64,000 nucleotides of DNA from Emiliania huxleyi CCMP1516 (GCF_000372725.1 NW_005202428.1:1326438-1390437); one strand, 5' to 3'; positions 33,085 to 44,044 are shown, counted from the first letter of the stretch. Notes: generated by a model from the letters alone, not told the origin. A program made the numbers and translations.

Positions 33085-34010
33085 GGTGACCGGCCACAGA
33101 GAGCGATACCCTCCCTGAGAGAGTCGCACACGCTGGCGTACATTCGGTGCGCTCATAACAACGGATTGGGAAATTCAGGCGGCGCGCAGTGCCGCATGGA
33201 CGACGCCGTCCAGATCCTGTTGGTGAGCTGCCAGCCCCAGTCGCCACGCCTCACCATCTTCACCTCGGGGATGCCGTCCACCTGGACAAAGGTGGCCTGC
33301 GGCGTCTCGCGCAGCTGGAACGGCCTCTGCTGGTTGCCAAACGTCGAGCTGCGGTAAGAAAGGATATGGCGCTCTTCCGTCTCCAGTCGGCGATAAGGGA
33401 AGTTTGTGATCCGGTCTGCGAACGGGAGGGTTGGGAAGTGAGCTGTGAGCCGCCGCGCGAGGCCGGAGCAGGGCTCATTACATGGCGGCCGCCCAAAGAA
33501 TTTGACCTCCCATGACTCCACGAGCACCAGGTCGCTGACAGTGCCCAGGCGCCGCCGCCCGTCAACCTCTGCCCACCTGTACTGCTCGCGCGGAGTCATC
33601 CCCGAGAGCCTGTCTCCGTAGCAAGTTTCGGGATCGAGGCCCATGGAACCCCACCGCGCTTGGCACACACGCCTCCATATCTCTTCTCCGAAGCTCGGCT
33701 CACGCATCAACGAGGCGAAGAGACGACAAACCGCCTCACAATTCAGCAGGTCGGCAGCCTCGAAGTCTCCGGTCAGAAGGATGTGCGAGACCAGCTCGAC
33801 AGGGATGGCTTCATCCAGGCCGACTGCGGAGGTGCAAGGCGTCACAGGCTGGCGGAGGCCGAGGACCCACCTCAAGCGTTGCAAAAGGTCGTCGGTCGCC
33901 ATGAGACTCGGCGGAGCAACAGCAGAAATAGCGACGTGTGTGGGCGGTACCGGAGTAGTCGCTCGGTGACCGGCAACAGAGAGCGATACCCTCCCTGAGA
34001 GAGTCGCACA
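33085..34010. repeat. 46-bp direct repeats flanking the F-box gene
   Basis: Positions 33085-33130 and 33965-34010 are identical except for one base (cggccacag versus cggcaacag), both including gagcgataccctccctgaga. They lie 880 bases apart on either side of the F-box gene. Confidence 0.95.
33153..33902 (-). CDS. F-box protein
   Basis: 249 codons from ATG 33902 to a TGA at 33155-33153, without introns. Residues 30-80 form an F box: EAIPVELVSHILLTGDFEAA, DLLNCEAVCRLFASLMREPS and FGEEIWRRVCQARWG. It would bind SKP1 in an SCF ubiquitin ligase. The C-terminal part is beta-rich (SDLVLVESWEVKFFGRPPC, FVQVDGIPEVKMVRRGDWGW) without a named repeat; it presumably binds the target. The intron-free gene is framed by 46-bp direct repeats. 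Confidence 0.75.
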   Translation of the reverse strand: MATDDLLQRLRWVLGLRQPVTPCTSAVGLDEAIPVELVSHILLTGDFEAADLLNCEAVCRLFASLMREPSFGEEIWRRVCQARWGSMGLDPETCYGDRLSGMTPREQYRWAEVDGRRRLGTVSDLVLVESWEVKFFGRPPCNEPCSGLARRLTAHFPTLPFADRITNFPYRRLETEERHILSYRSSTFGNQQRPFQLRETPQATFVQVDGIPEVKMVRRGDWGWQLTNRIWTASSMRHCAPPEFPNPLL

Positions 34011-35516
34011 GCCTCAGCCGGCGGGTCCACTGTGGTCGCAACAATTTTTTTCTCGGGCGCGAAAGAAGTTGAAAGCCCCCTCGCGGAGCTCGCCCCAGCC
34101 AGCCCAGCGTCCGGACAGAGAAAAACCAGGGAAGGGAGTCAGTACCCGTGTGGACTGGAGGTAACAGCAGCAGCAGCAGCAGCAGCAAGCAGCAGCAGGG
34201 GAGTAAGTACCTCGCCACATTCTGTCTGGGACACCATACCGCGTTGGTGTCCAGTCCGAGCCTGATGACTGTTCTTCTTCACCTTCCTACATAACTGGTC
34301 AATGCCGCCTCTGCGGGCCGAGCCCGCCCAGCAACATTGGTTGGTTGGGGGGGGTGCGGTAGGTAGACAATGTACCTCCCATCTAACCGCGCCTACCCTT
34401 TCGTGGGTAATGGGTAGACCTTTCACACCCACCGAGGTCATTCCTCTACCTAGTTCGTGCGTCCTGCTATCGCCCGCCTGCTTTCGTTGCGTTCTCTCAG
34501 CGTGGTCTATTGTGCTGTGAGACCGGATGTCCTCGCGCAAACGACCACTCCGCGACGGCGAGCCGGGCTTCCCCTCGGACTCCGCCCCGGCGCCAGCCAA
34601 CCCGTCAAGCACGCCTCAAACTTCGGCGACCCCGCCCGTCGACCCCTCCACCAATAGCCCCATCCTGCCGCGGCCGCCTCGACGCCGGGCCCCACCACAG
34701 CAAAGTCCGGGCGCAGGACCCTCCAATGCGACGCCTCCGCCGGTGCGCGACCTCACACCAGACATGATGCAGGGCGGCGAAGGCGACCCTTGGTCGTCTC
34801 TCGTCTGCCTCTTTCTATCTCCCTTCGCAGTCCCTCGCCGATTCTCGCTGCAACCTTCATGCCACCTCGCGGTCGTCCCACTCTCGTCGTTCTCCCTCCT
34901 GTCGCTTCCTCCTCTGTCGCGTCGCTCTCCTCTGCCTCGTTCTGCGACGCCGCCGCCGCCTGCCGATCCCTTGCTCTCGCGGCTTCTCCAGCCTTTCGGC
35001 GCAACTCTGCCCTCCTCGCGGCATATTTTGGCCCCTCGAGTTCATCGAGCTCTCCACCTCTCATCGCGCAAGGACGACTCTTCTGACGCCCACTGCGATC
35101 ATTTGCCGCCAAGTCATATCGTTGCTCAGGTCCACTCTCTTTCGAACACTTGTACCTCCACGGTCGGTGTTGGCGCTGGGGTCCCCTTCGGGTGCATCGT
35201 TACAGCTGACGATGGGATTACCACTGGTGTTTCGTCCTCCTCGGAGTCTTCTTCCCCGGCTTCCTCCCGTTCGGCTCTACGTTCAGCGTGGCTCACCCTC
35301 CATGCCGTGAACAGGCGCTTTATCCGGGCGCCGTATTCGGCGGCCGGAAAATCTTTTTGCTTTTCGCTTAGGCGGCTCCCGTGGTGTACCTGTGTTAGTG
35401 CCAGTGCGCGCCAGTTCCGTGCAGCGGCGAGATTCTTTTTTGCTGCCTCTTGCTTCCGAGAGTGTCCACCTCCACCTCGCTGTAGACAAGGCCAAGTCCG
35501 ACGCCGGCAGACCCAG
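33903..35516. other. Intergenic with microsatellite and dispersed repeats
   Basis: A (CAG)8-like run lies at 34166-34198. Positions about 34237-34290 (accgcgttggtgtccagtcc) recur at about 37440-37490 and, inverted, at about 38382-38430. Positions 34750-35516 are described separately as a probable element. Confidence 0.7.
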
Positions 35517-35545
35517 ATGAAGTTGCCACCAGCTCCGGCCGCCAC
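34750..35545 (-). mobile_element. Remnant encoding an Arg/Glu-rich, gag-like protein
   Basis: Minus-strand frames encode charged peptides: AARRAELRRKAGEAARARDR, then SDATEEEATGGRTTRVGRPR and GGMKVAARIGEGLRREIE, and further upstream ARIKRLFTAWRVSHAERRAE. The segment about 34795-34955 recurs at about 39565-39715, with nearly the same minus-strand peptide (NDATEEEMTRERTTRVGRPR). A related protein pattern (LRKLFTGWKEARP) is encoded at 58638-59267. I infer a dispersed element, perhaps retroelement-derived; the class is not determined. It lies directly upstream of the pentapeptide gene and overlaps its start. Confidence 0.45.
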
Positions 35546-36271
35546 GACAGCCCACGCCAGCGCCTGGGTCGTGGGCGCGCTGCTCAGCTTGTCGCTGACG
35601 GTAGCGCCGCCAGCGTTTGCCGCTGCCGAGCTTGAGTACTCAGAGGGTGGTGCCTACCAGGGCTCCAAGATCGGCCAGGACCAACAGTTCAAGGCGGGCA
35701 TAGGCAAAGGGGCAGAGAAGGCGGAGAACTCGAAGATCCAGGGCGGCGGCGCTAGCACACTGCAGGGAGGCAGACGCATCACGATTACCCGTGGAGTGAA
35801 CCTGGATAACACAATCTGGAAAGGGGAAAATCTGAAGGGTGTTGCGTTCCAGCAGAGCGTCGTTCGATCGGCCGACTTTGAGGGCTCCGACCTGCGCACG
35901 GCCTCGTTCTTCGACGCCGACCTCTCCAACTCCAACTTCAAGGACGCCAACATGGTCGAGACGAACCTCGAGATGGCGGACCTCACAGGCGCGGACCTGA
36001 CCGGCGCCGACCTGACAAACGCGTACATGACGGGCGCCGTGGTCAACGGCCCCAAGGGTGGCCTCACCAAGATCGACAACACAGACTGGACCGACGCTCA
36101 GCTGCGCAAGGACCAGCGAACCTACCTGTGCTCGATTGCGAAGGGCATTCCCTCGTGCCTGCACGGCGCCGGCTGGCCGCGAGCATTCTCTCTTCACACC
36201 TGCTTGCCTGAACAGGCGAGAACCCCAAAACGGGCGTGGAGACGCGCATGAGCTTGATGTGCAAGGAGTGA
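35517..36271 (+). CDS. Thylakoid-lumen pentapeptide-repeat protein
   Basis: Two exons, 35517-36144 and 36216-36271, with a GC-AG intron 36145-36215. The start MKLPPAPAATTAHASAWVVG runs into a hydrophobic segment ending APPAFA before AAELEYSE, a thylakoid-lumen type signal. An upstream exon with an ER/plastid leader would be expected in a secondary plastid but was not found. Pentapeptide repeats follow: NLDNTIWKGENLKGVAFQQS, ADFEGSDLRTASFFDADLSN and EMADLTGADLTGADLTNAYM. The C-terminal signature DAQLRKDQRTYLCSIAKGEN followed by PKTGVETRMSLMCKE matches the lumenal TL15/TL17 pentapeptide family. It appears only when the intron is removed, which supports the GC donor. Its role in the lumen is not well known. 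Confidence 0.85.
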
Positions 36272-36733
36272 GGCGGGCGCTGATAGCAGTGGCCTCCTTG
36301 CTCCTATGAACCCGAGCCGAACGGAAGGACTGGGGGCGCGCGCCGCGGGCCGGGGCGCTCCCCGCCCGCGCCGCCCCCGACATGTCACATGATCGTCCGA
36401 GACGCGACACAGTGTTGATAGAGAGTATAGCGACAGATCAAAAAATCCGAGCCGAATAGCGGTGCGTGCGGACACAAAAAAAACTGTTCAGTTTTCAAAG
36501 GCAAAAACGCCACAGGCACAGCCTACGGCTACGCCCTCCCCTCACACTGACACTTCTCCCCTATTCCCGTCTTTAGGTTGCGCACATCTCCCAGCGAGCT
36601 AGGCACACAGGGCCCGCCGCACACACAAGAGCTTTTTTGTGATTTCCATTTTCCTCATTCCTGTGCGCTGTGGTGTGGAGACTGGAGAGTGGAGTGTGGT
36701 GTCTGGTGAGAGAGACACTCTGTTGCAACACAA
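36272..36733. other. Intergenic between convergent genes
   Basis: Holds the 3' flanks of the pentapeptide gene (+) and the SLX9-like gene (-). An A-run follows ggacacaaa at about 36473-36483. No other feature is seen. Confidence 0.5.
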
Positions 36734-37357
36734 TCACCGACGGGAGTTCCGACCTGCAGACGACGCCCTGCGCCCGCCGCCTCGCCCGCTCCCCGCTGCC
36801 CTCGCGGTGCTACTCCTCGCCCCGCCACCGCTTTTGTCCGCCAGGCCGCCGCCGTTCCTCTCGACGCGTTCGCGTCTCCGCTCGTCTGCCTTGGCATGTT
36901 GCGCGTCCACGGTGCTCTGCAGGTGCGCTTGAATCGCGCCAAACGGGTCCGACTTGAAGGCGGGGTGGTCGAGGACGTCGCGCATGTTTGCCGTCTCGTC
37001 GGCAACGAGCTGCAGCCGCTTCTTCGCGTTCAGGCCGACGCCTGCGCTGCCGGCGCTGCTGCTCGCCGCCTTCTCCTCTCCCGCCGCAAGCATCTCCTCC
37101 AGCGATGCACGCATCCCACCCAGGGCGGCGAGCGAGCCGCCGCGCTTCTTCACCTTGGCCTTCAGGGCCGCGGCCTTGGCCATGGCCTCCGCCTTTGACG
37201 CGGCCGCCTCACCCTCCAGTTGTGGAAGCAGAGCGTGCGTCCGGTGCTTCTTGACCTTCTTGACGCTCCCGCCCTTGACACCCTCGGCGCCGGCCGTCTT
37301 GGGCTTCTTCTTCTTCTTCTCGCCACCGATCTTGGTGCTCGCTGCCTTCTTTGCCAT
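36734..37357 (-). CDS. SLX9: SLX9/FAM207-like ribosome biogenesis protein
   Basis: 207 codons from ATG 37357, no intron. The N terminus is Lys rich (GEKKKKKPKTAG, VKKVKKHRTH). The middle has AALKAKVKKRGGSLAALGGM and RASLEEMLAAGEEKAASSSA. The conserved end has NAKKRLQLVADETANMRDVL followed by DHPAFKSDPFGAIQAHLQST, the pattern of SLX9 proteins (ETxxFxxVLxHPxFxxxPxxAI). SLX9 acts with pre-40S particles in small-subunit maturation. An Arg/Gly/Ser-rich tail follows. The assignment rests mainly on the C-terminal motif. Confidence 0.65.
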   Translation of the reverse strand: MAKKAASTKIGGEKKKKKPKTAGAEGVKGGSVKKVKKHRTHALLPQLEGEAAASKAEAMAKAAALKAKVKKRGGSLAALGGMRASLEEMLAAGEEKAASSSAGSAGVGLNAKKRLQLVADETANMRDVLDHPAFKSDPFGAIQAHLQSTVDAQHAKADERRRERVERNGGGLADKSGGGARSSTARAAGSGRGGGRRASSAGRNSRR

Positions 37358-37602
37358 GTGGAGTGGATCCGCGTCGCCAGGGCTGTGGGTTGGCCACTGG
37401 GGCTCCTATGGTATCCAACCGCCTTTCTCGCGTCCACCCATACCGCGTTGGTGTCCAATCCGAGCCTGGCTGTTCTTCACCTTCTCACACGCATGCCCCT
37501 CCGTTGGGATTGCCAATTTTCAAATTACGGGTAATTTTTACTTCTATTGCTTCAATGTTTTGCCACGCTCGATCCGGATCCATCCCCAGCGATCCCCCAG
37601 GT

Positions 37603-38290
37603 CCCCACCCATCCCCACCCATCCCCACCCATCCCCACCCATCCCCACCCATCCCCAGCCATCCCCAGCCATCCCCAGCCATCCCCGTACGGGCTGGTTC
37701 AGGCGGGGGCGGTGGGGCGGCGGAGCCGGTGGCGGACGTGCGCGGCGTGCCTCCTCGAGCTCCTCGTCGTCGCCAAAGTCACGTGCGGCGGCTGCGGCGG
37801 CCAAGCCACGCTCCAGCTCGGGCAAGAACTTGACGGCGTTCTTGAGGCAGCTCGTCTGAACTGGGTGGACCACGGCATACTTGGGCAGCTGCGCCTCCAG
37901 CCACGCCTTGATGCCCTGCGCGAGGAGGTGAGCGCCACATCGTCCTTTGACAGAGAACAGGTAGCACGCCAGCAGCCGGCCGCCCTGCTTGCCCGTGACG
38001 CCGACGCTCTCGTCGTCCTCGTGGTCATCGGTGTCGATGTCAGAGCCGAGCAGCTTGCTCACGATGGCCTTGGGCTCGAGCTCTGGGTAGCGCGTCGCGA
38101 TCACCTGCGAGCACGTGTGTGCAGCTGAGGGCGCGTGTGCGTGTGTGCTGTGTGCCTGACGCATGCGCGCAGACGCGCGAAGGTACTTCACAACAACATG
38201 TACATGTACACAGCGTGCGGCCGACGTGTCCCGCCCCGAGGTCCCCACCCATCCCCACCCATCCCCACCCATCCCCATCCATCCCCAGCT
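37603..38290. repeat. 10-bp minisatellite (catccccacc) at two sites around one exon
   Basis: About nine copies lie at 37606-37688 and about five at 38243-38290, both reading ccccacccat on the plus strand. They flank the exon at 37690-38107. Confidence 0.95.
37690..38107 (-). CDS. Conserved-looking exon, unknown protein
   Basis: The minus-strand frame opens after a good acceptor (CTCGCAG before GTGATCGCG, near 38107). It encodes VIATRYPELEPKAIVSKLLG, SDIDTDDHEDDESVGVTGKQ, GGRLLACYLFSVKGRCGAHL, LAQGIKAWLEAQLPKYAVVH and KNAVKFLPELERGLAAAAAA. It continues into Pro-rich sequence and then through the minisatellite as Gly/Trp repeats to a stop at 37544, so the true end is unclear. The beginning of the gene was not found, so it may be partial. 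I do not recognise the family. Confidence 0.45.
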
Positions 38291-39994
38291 CGCTCTATCA
38301 CACCCCCCAAGAGAGCCCTTGGGGAAATCCGTTCGCCATACGCTCCGAGCGGCATGCCTGTGATGACGAAGATCCTAGGTAGGAAGGTGAAGAACAGCCA
38401 GGCTCGGACTGGACACCAACGCGGTATGGGTGGACGCTGGACAGATGATGACGACACGCACGAGCGACACACAGACACAAAACAGGCTCACAAGACACAC
38501 AGCCAGCTGGCTGCCACACACCCTGAGTTGGCGTACACATAACTCAGGGCCACATCCTCCCTGTCCCCCCCCCAGCACACACGGTGCCAAGGACACAAAC
38601 AAGGGCACAACAACAGCACAACAGACGACAGGAAGTAACATGTGAGACTAGAGCAGGCTTGCTCCGTCTCTAGCAATCTCGTCGCCGGCCGCAAGGCATG
38701 GACGAGACCGTGTGCGGGGTCATGTGAGGTGTCTATGGACGCCCTCCTCAGAGGCTAGCGGCCTACCGCTAGCCCTAACTCGCACTCACGGGTGACGACA
38801 ATTCATTGGGTGAGTGTTTGCGAGCAGAAGCGCGTGTGCTAATTCTAGGCCCCACGTCGTGGCACTATGACGGAGTTAGACGTGCGGCCGCAGCGCGCCC
38901 GCCGCAGGCTCGGCGGTACGCGCGTGTTAGCGAGAAAGTTGCGGGTAGAGCCATGCCCGACTTTTCGAAGGCGAGGCCTCTGCGACGAGTGCCAGCCGCG
39001 CTGCGGAGCCACGCTCTTCGAGCCGCGTCCCGTCGGCACTGCCCCTGAGTGCGTCCCGCCTTGGCGGCACGCACTCGACGAGGACAGTCCGGCCCACGGG
39101 ACTGTGTCGCGCGCCGGCGACGATTGCGGCATGGTGGTTGCGTGTACGAAGCGAAGATGGCACGACCACCGCCCTGCATCGCAGACCGGGCAAGGAGGGG
39201 CCTGCTCCCGTTCCGCGAGGAACAGGAGGCGTCTCCCCCTCCCCCGGCCTGAGCAGCTACGGGTGGAAGGCAGCCCCTTGAGTCGAGGGCGGCGCGACCA
39301 TTGCGCTGACTCAAAGACCAGAGCTGGCCCGTTCAGTACAGATGGTCGTGCCGCCCCGCTTCCGCGTCGCCCGCTGCCGCGCCGCCCCGCCGCCCGATGA
39401 TTATTAATTAATAATTAATTAACAAATAAGTAATTACCCCACCCGCCGCCGCGCCGCCGCGCCATGTGTCGCCCGTTGCCTCGCCGCGCCGCCGCCTCGC
39501 GCCGCCCGCCGCCGCGCCGCGCCGCCGCCCAGGAGAGGTGTGTGATGCGCTAGCCGTCGCCCACCCTAGGGAGTCTGCCTCTTCCTATCTCTCTTCGCAG
39601 TCTCTCGCCGCTTCTCGCTGCAACCTTCATGCCACCTCGCGGTCGTCCCACTCTCGTCGTTCTCTCCCTTGTCATTTCCTCCTCTGTCGCGTCGTTCTCT
39701 TCTGCCTCGTCCTGCGTAAGCAACCGTGGTCTCGGGCTCGGGGGTGTTTTTTTTGAGCTAGACTTCGTAAAGAAAGAAAGAAAGAAAACAGACACGCCAA
39801 ACGAGGGATGGGACGGGGACAGGGTCCCCACCTGCACGAGCAGGATTTTGGTAGACTTCGTTGTTAACAAGCGAAGGCACAGACCGTTTTTTTTCGCACA
39901 CAAGACAGGGCTGTGCCCCGAACACTGGTCGTCGCGCAGTCAGTCTTCCCGCCGCCTCTCGACCACCCATTGCGCACGCGGCGGGAGTTGAGCG
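38108..39994. repeat. Intergenic with dispersed repeats and an AT island
   Basis: About 38382-38430 is an inverted copy of the repeat at 37440-37490 and 34237-34290. Positions 39396-39436 are almost pure A/T (ttattaattaataattaatt) inside sequence of extreme G+C. About 39565-39715 is a copy of the gag-like remnant, and about 39765-39851 is the inverted copy of the 1.8-kb-position repeat. Open frames at 38865-39400 exist on both strands but show nothing recognisable. Confidence 0.65.
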
Positions 39995-42900
39995 ATGCCG
40001 GACGATCTCAAATCCGATCAGGAGCCACGAATACCAGAGCCGCGATTACACCGCGACTCGGAGACCAAATCGACGACGCCGCGGAGCTCGCGCAGCTCGT
40101 TTGGAGAGGAGGAGGGCGATGCGTGTGACGGCGACGCGGGCGCGGGGGAGGAGGGAATACAGGGCAGAGAGGGCGAAATCGCGAGCACGGGGGCGACGGA
40201 AGACGGGCACGGAGTGTCGAGTGGAGGATCACCGGACGGGAGCGGCACGGGCGCCGCCGGCGCGGCGGTGTCTGTGGGGACGGGCGCAGCCGTCTCGCAG
40301 AACCTGGTGGCGCTCTTTAGCCAGACGCTGTCGCTCGATGGCGAGGGCGAGCCGTGGGAGAACCGGGTGCGCGAGTCGGCGGACAACGACGGCGAGAGCC
40401 TCGTCACCTTTGGTCCGGCGACGGAGGAGGAGCTGGAAGACATTCTGGGGCGGTGAGAGGGCGTCCGTTCATTCATCTTACCTCCCCTCCTCCTCCTCCT
40501 CCTCCCCCTTCCCCTCTCCTGGCGCGAGGAGGAGAGCATCAGCAGCTCCCGGGAGGGGGCGGAGGGGGGAGAGAGTTGGGAGGGAGGGAGGGGGGAGAGG
40601 CGTGGGCAGCGACGTCTTGACGCGCCCGCCTCGCCCGCCCGCCGTCGCAGGCTGAAGCAGGTTGCTCAGACCGTCGGCTGCGATTGCGTCGTCGTGCACA
40701 CGTCGGAGGCGGTCGACAGGCGAGCGAGAGGGAGGGAGGGAGGGAGGGAGGGAGGGAGGGAGGGAGGGAGGTGCCCCGCGCGGTTTTGCCTCTCCCGCCC
40801 TCGCCCGCGGCCTCGCCTCTCCCGCCCTCGCCCCGCCCGCGCGCCCTCTGGTGTTCCCTCCTCCCAGGAGCACGCAGGACAAGCCGGAGCCCTCTCCCTC
40901 ACCCTCCTCCCTCACCCTTCTCCGTCACCATTCTCCCTGACCCCTCTCCCTCACCCTCCTCCCTCACCCTTCTCCCTCACCCTTCTCCCTGACCCTTCTC
41001 GCACCCTCCCTTCTCAGGGGCGAGGTCAAGCTGACAAGGTACGCGATGGTCCGCAAGCTGCCGTCGCAAGGCGAGGCCCGCCGCACCTCGGCCGCACCTC
41101 GCGCCGCTCCCGCTCTCCTCGGCCGCACCTCGGCCACTCCTCCACCTCTTGCTTGCCGCGCCTCCGGCTCACTCGCTGGCGCCTCCTCGCGGCCCGCCCG
41201 CGCCGCAGGGCACCACCTCGACCTCCGCGTCGCCGTCGTCGGGAACGTCGACGCTGGCAAGTCGACGCTGGTCGGCGTGCTCACCGGCCCAGTCAACTTC
41301 CTGGACGACGGGCGCGGGCTGGCGCGCTCGCGCGTGCTGCGGCACAAGCACGAGGCGGAGGCGGGGACGGGCGGGACACCCGTCCACGGCACGCCCGAGG
41401 CACGTCCCATAGGCACAAGCACGAGGCGGAGACGGGGCGGACCTCCTCCATCGCAGAGGACCAGCACATGCGCCTCTCCGCACGGGGCGACTGCCTCGCC
41501 ACGGTGAGACGGAGAGATGGGGAGAGATGGGGAGAGGTGGGGAGATGTGGGGAGATGTGGGGCGACTGCCTCGCCACGGCGAGACGCGCCCAGATGCGGG
41601 AACTGACAGCCGCCTCCTCCAGCTCGCTCCGTGTCAGACACGGAGCCCCCACACTCACGACTCTGGCGCACTCGCGCTGCAGGAGAGGCACGCCAAGCCG
41701 TCCGACAGCAGCGCGGCGCAGACGGCGAAGGTGGTGTCCTTCATCGACCTTGCGGGGCACGAGCGCCACGTCCGCACCGCCGTCTACGAGCCTTCCGGGA
41801 ACCTTCTAGGAACCGTCCCCTAGGCACGAGCGCTACCTCCGCACCACCGTCTACGGCCTGACCGCCCACGAGCCGGACTATGTCATGGTGGTCGTCGGCG
41901 CCAACCACGGCATCACCCGCATGACCAAGGAGCACGTCGGCATGGCGATCGCGCTCAACGTGCCGCTCTTTGTCGTCGTCACCAAGGTGGGACTCTGCCC
42001 CCCGAGCCATGGACGCGTCCGCCCAGCCTCGGTGGACCAAGCCCCGGTGGACGGGCGGCAGGTGGACCTCTGCCCCGAGCCCGTCATGAAGGAGACGATG
42101 AAGCAGCTCGCGCGCATGCTCAAGCTGCCCGGCGCGAAGAAGCAGCCGTACGTGATCCGCTCCGAGGACGAGCTCATGATCGCGGTTCGCTCGTTTGGCC
42201 GCTCCGCCGTCGCGCCCATCTTCACCATCTCGTCGGTCGACGGCGCCGACGCCCCCCTCCTACCGAGCTGCGCCTGTGGACCGCGTCTCTTCACGCCCCC
42301 TGGCCGAAAGAGTAGGCACAAACGTCCCCCTGCTGCGCCAGTTCTTCAACCTGATGCCCTCGCGCCGCGCGTGGGCGGCGCAGAGCCAGCAGCCGCCCGA
42401 GTTCCTCATCGACCAGTTCTTCAACGTGCCCGGCGTCGGCCTGGTCGTGGCCGGCACGCTGCTCTCCGGCGTCGTCTCGCTCAATCACGTCCTCGCGATG
42501 GGCCCGAACAACGTGGGCAAGTTCAACACCGTGACGGTCAAGAGCATACACCACATGCGGACGGCGGTGCCCGCCCTGTTGCCCGGCCAGACGGGCGCCT
42601 TCGTCGTGCGCTCGCGCACCAAGGAGCACGTCAAGAACTTCGGCGTCCGCAAGGGGATGGTGCTGCTCGAAGGGACAGAGGTGACCACTGCTGCTAGGCC
42701 ACCCGGCTACGTCTACTCTCATTCTCACGATGATGAGGAGCATTGGCTCGCCCCCTCGCCCTTTCCCCTCTCCCCGCACCCGGCGACTGCCTTGGCGCAG
42801 GAGCCTCGCGCGACGCGCACCTTCGCGTGCGACGTCCTCGTCCTCCACTCGCAGACCACCATGCGCGTCAACTACCAGCCGATCCTCTATGCGCGAAACG

Positions 42901-43148
42901 TGCGCCAGTGCGTCCGGATCGCGGCGAAGACGAGGAGGCCCTCCGGACACCGCGTCCTGGACATGTCCTGGACGTGTGCTCGACATGCCCCATAGGCGAT
43001 GGACAAGGAGGTCCTCCGCACGGGCGTGCGCGCGCGCGTCACGTTCGAGTTCATGTACCGCCCCGAGTTTTTGCAGCAGGGCACAAAGGTGCTCTTCACC
43101 GAGGGCAAGACCAAGGCCATCGGCACGATACGCGAGCTGCTCGGCTGA
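39995..43148 (+). CDS. GTPBP1: GTPBP1/GTPBP2-like translational GTPase
   Basis: Start at ATG 39995 ([20 protein letters not shown]); stop at 43146-43148. The N-terminal region is acidic and ends [20 protein letters not shown]. After several introns the G domain begins: [20 protein letters not shown] (G1), [15 protein letters not shown] (switch I), [20 protein letters not shown] (G3, DxxGH), [20 protein letters not shown] (G4, TKVD) and [20 protein letters not shown] (G5 region). Domains II and III follow: [40 protein letters not shown] and [20 protein letters not shown], ending IGTIRELLG. This is the GTPBP1 family, linked in animals to mRNA decay and ribosome rescue. Introns 41342-41412, 41757-41823, 41987-42061, 42243-42315 and 42924-42995 carry direct repeats at their borders, and four of them are GC-AG. 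With them removed the family motifs are continuous. Confidence 0.88.
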
Positions 43149-44044
43149 ACGCGGGAGGGGGGGGCGGGGCGGGCGGCACGGTGGACGGGGATGGGGGCGA
43201 CGGGAGCGGTGTGCTCTCCGCGCCGGTTCGCTGTCCGTGGTCGGACAGCTGTCGAGAAGGGCCGTGGCCCTCTCCCGTCGCCGGCCAGCGCCCTCGCCCT
43301 TGCATCCCTCCGCCCCTCGCCCTATCCGCGTAGCGGGCTAGATGACGGGTGCAGGGAGAGCAGCTCCTCTGCTGCTCACACGCTCTGCACAGTTGGCACA
43401 GCCTACTGTGCGGCTGCCACAGCTGTCACAGCGATGGGCTCGCCCTCACTGGCCCTCAGTCACTTGTGCTGCGGCTTGTGTGAGCGACACTGCTCGGCGA
43501 CTCGTGCCGGCACACTGAGAGAGACTGTGAGACCATGGGTGTGAGGTAAAACCACGCTACCAGCGCTTGGTCACATCAGCCCTGAGGTCATATCCTTCTC
43601 CTCTGTTGATGGTAACACTTGTCTACTCGCTGGAGCCGAGCAGGAGGGCCCAGCGCACAACCCCTGGTCAACTCACCCTCCACACCCCGTACTGTAAAGC
43701 CGTACGCCCTGCGGCATTCTCGGCTCTATCTTGCCCTAGAGTCTGTAGAGGCCGTATGTACGGATTTTCCCCGACACCCCCCACGCGTGTGCTTGACCGC
43801 GTACACAGCACACCAGTCCTGTGGCGACGCGGCCTGATCCCTAGGTGGATGCGGGGGCTTGAGACGATGGCCGGATGCCCTCGCTTTCATGAGCGCAGTG
43901 GTGCACTCGAGAGCTTCCGCTCGAGGGCGACGGTGTAGGCCTCCACGTCCTCCATTCGCTGCTGTTCCGCCACGTCACGGATGGCAGAGGGATGCGGCAG
44001 ATTAGAGGGTTCGCGTTGGGTAGGAATAGGCGGGGGTGGGGGCG
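43149..44044. other. Intergenic, no gene seen
   Basis: About 900 bases between two plus-strand genes. Small open frames are present on the plus strand but have no recognisable content. Confidence 0.5.

Noticed and set aside
34527..36251. 574-codon frame as one long protein
   Set aside because: Only the last part (from 35517) is coding-like. The upstream part is the antisense of a repeat remnant, and the true end needs the GC-AG intron at 36145-36215.
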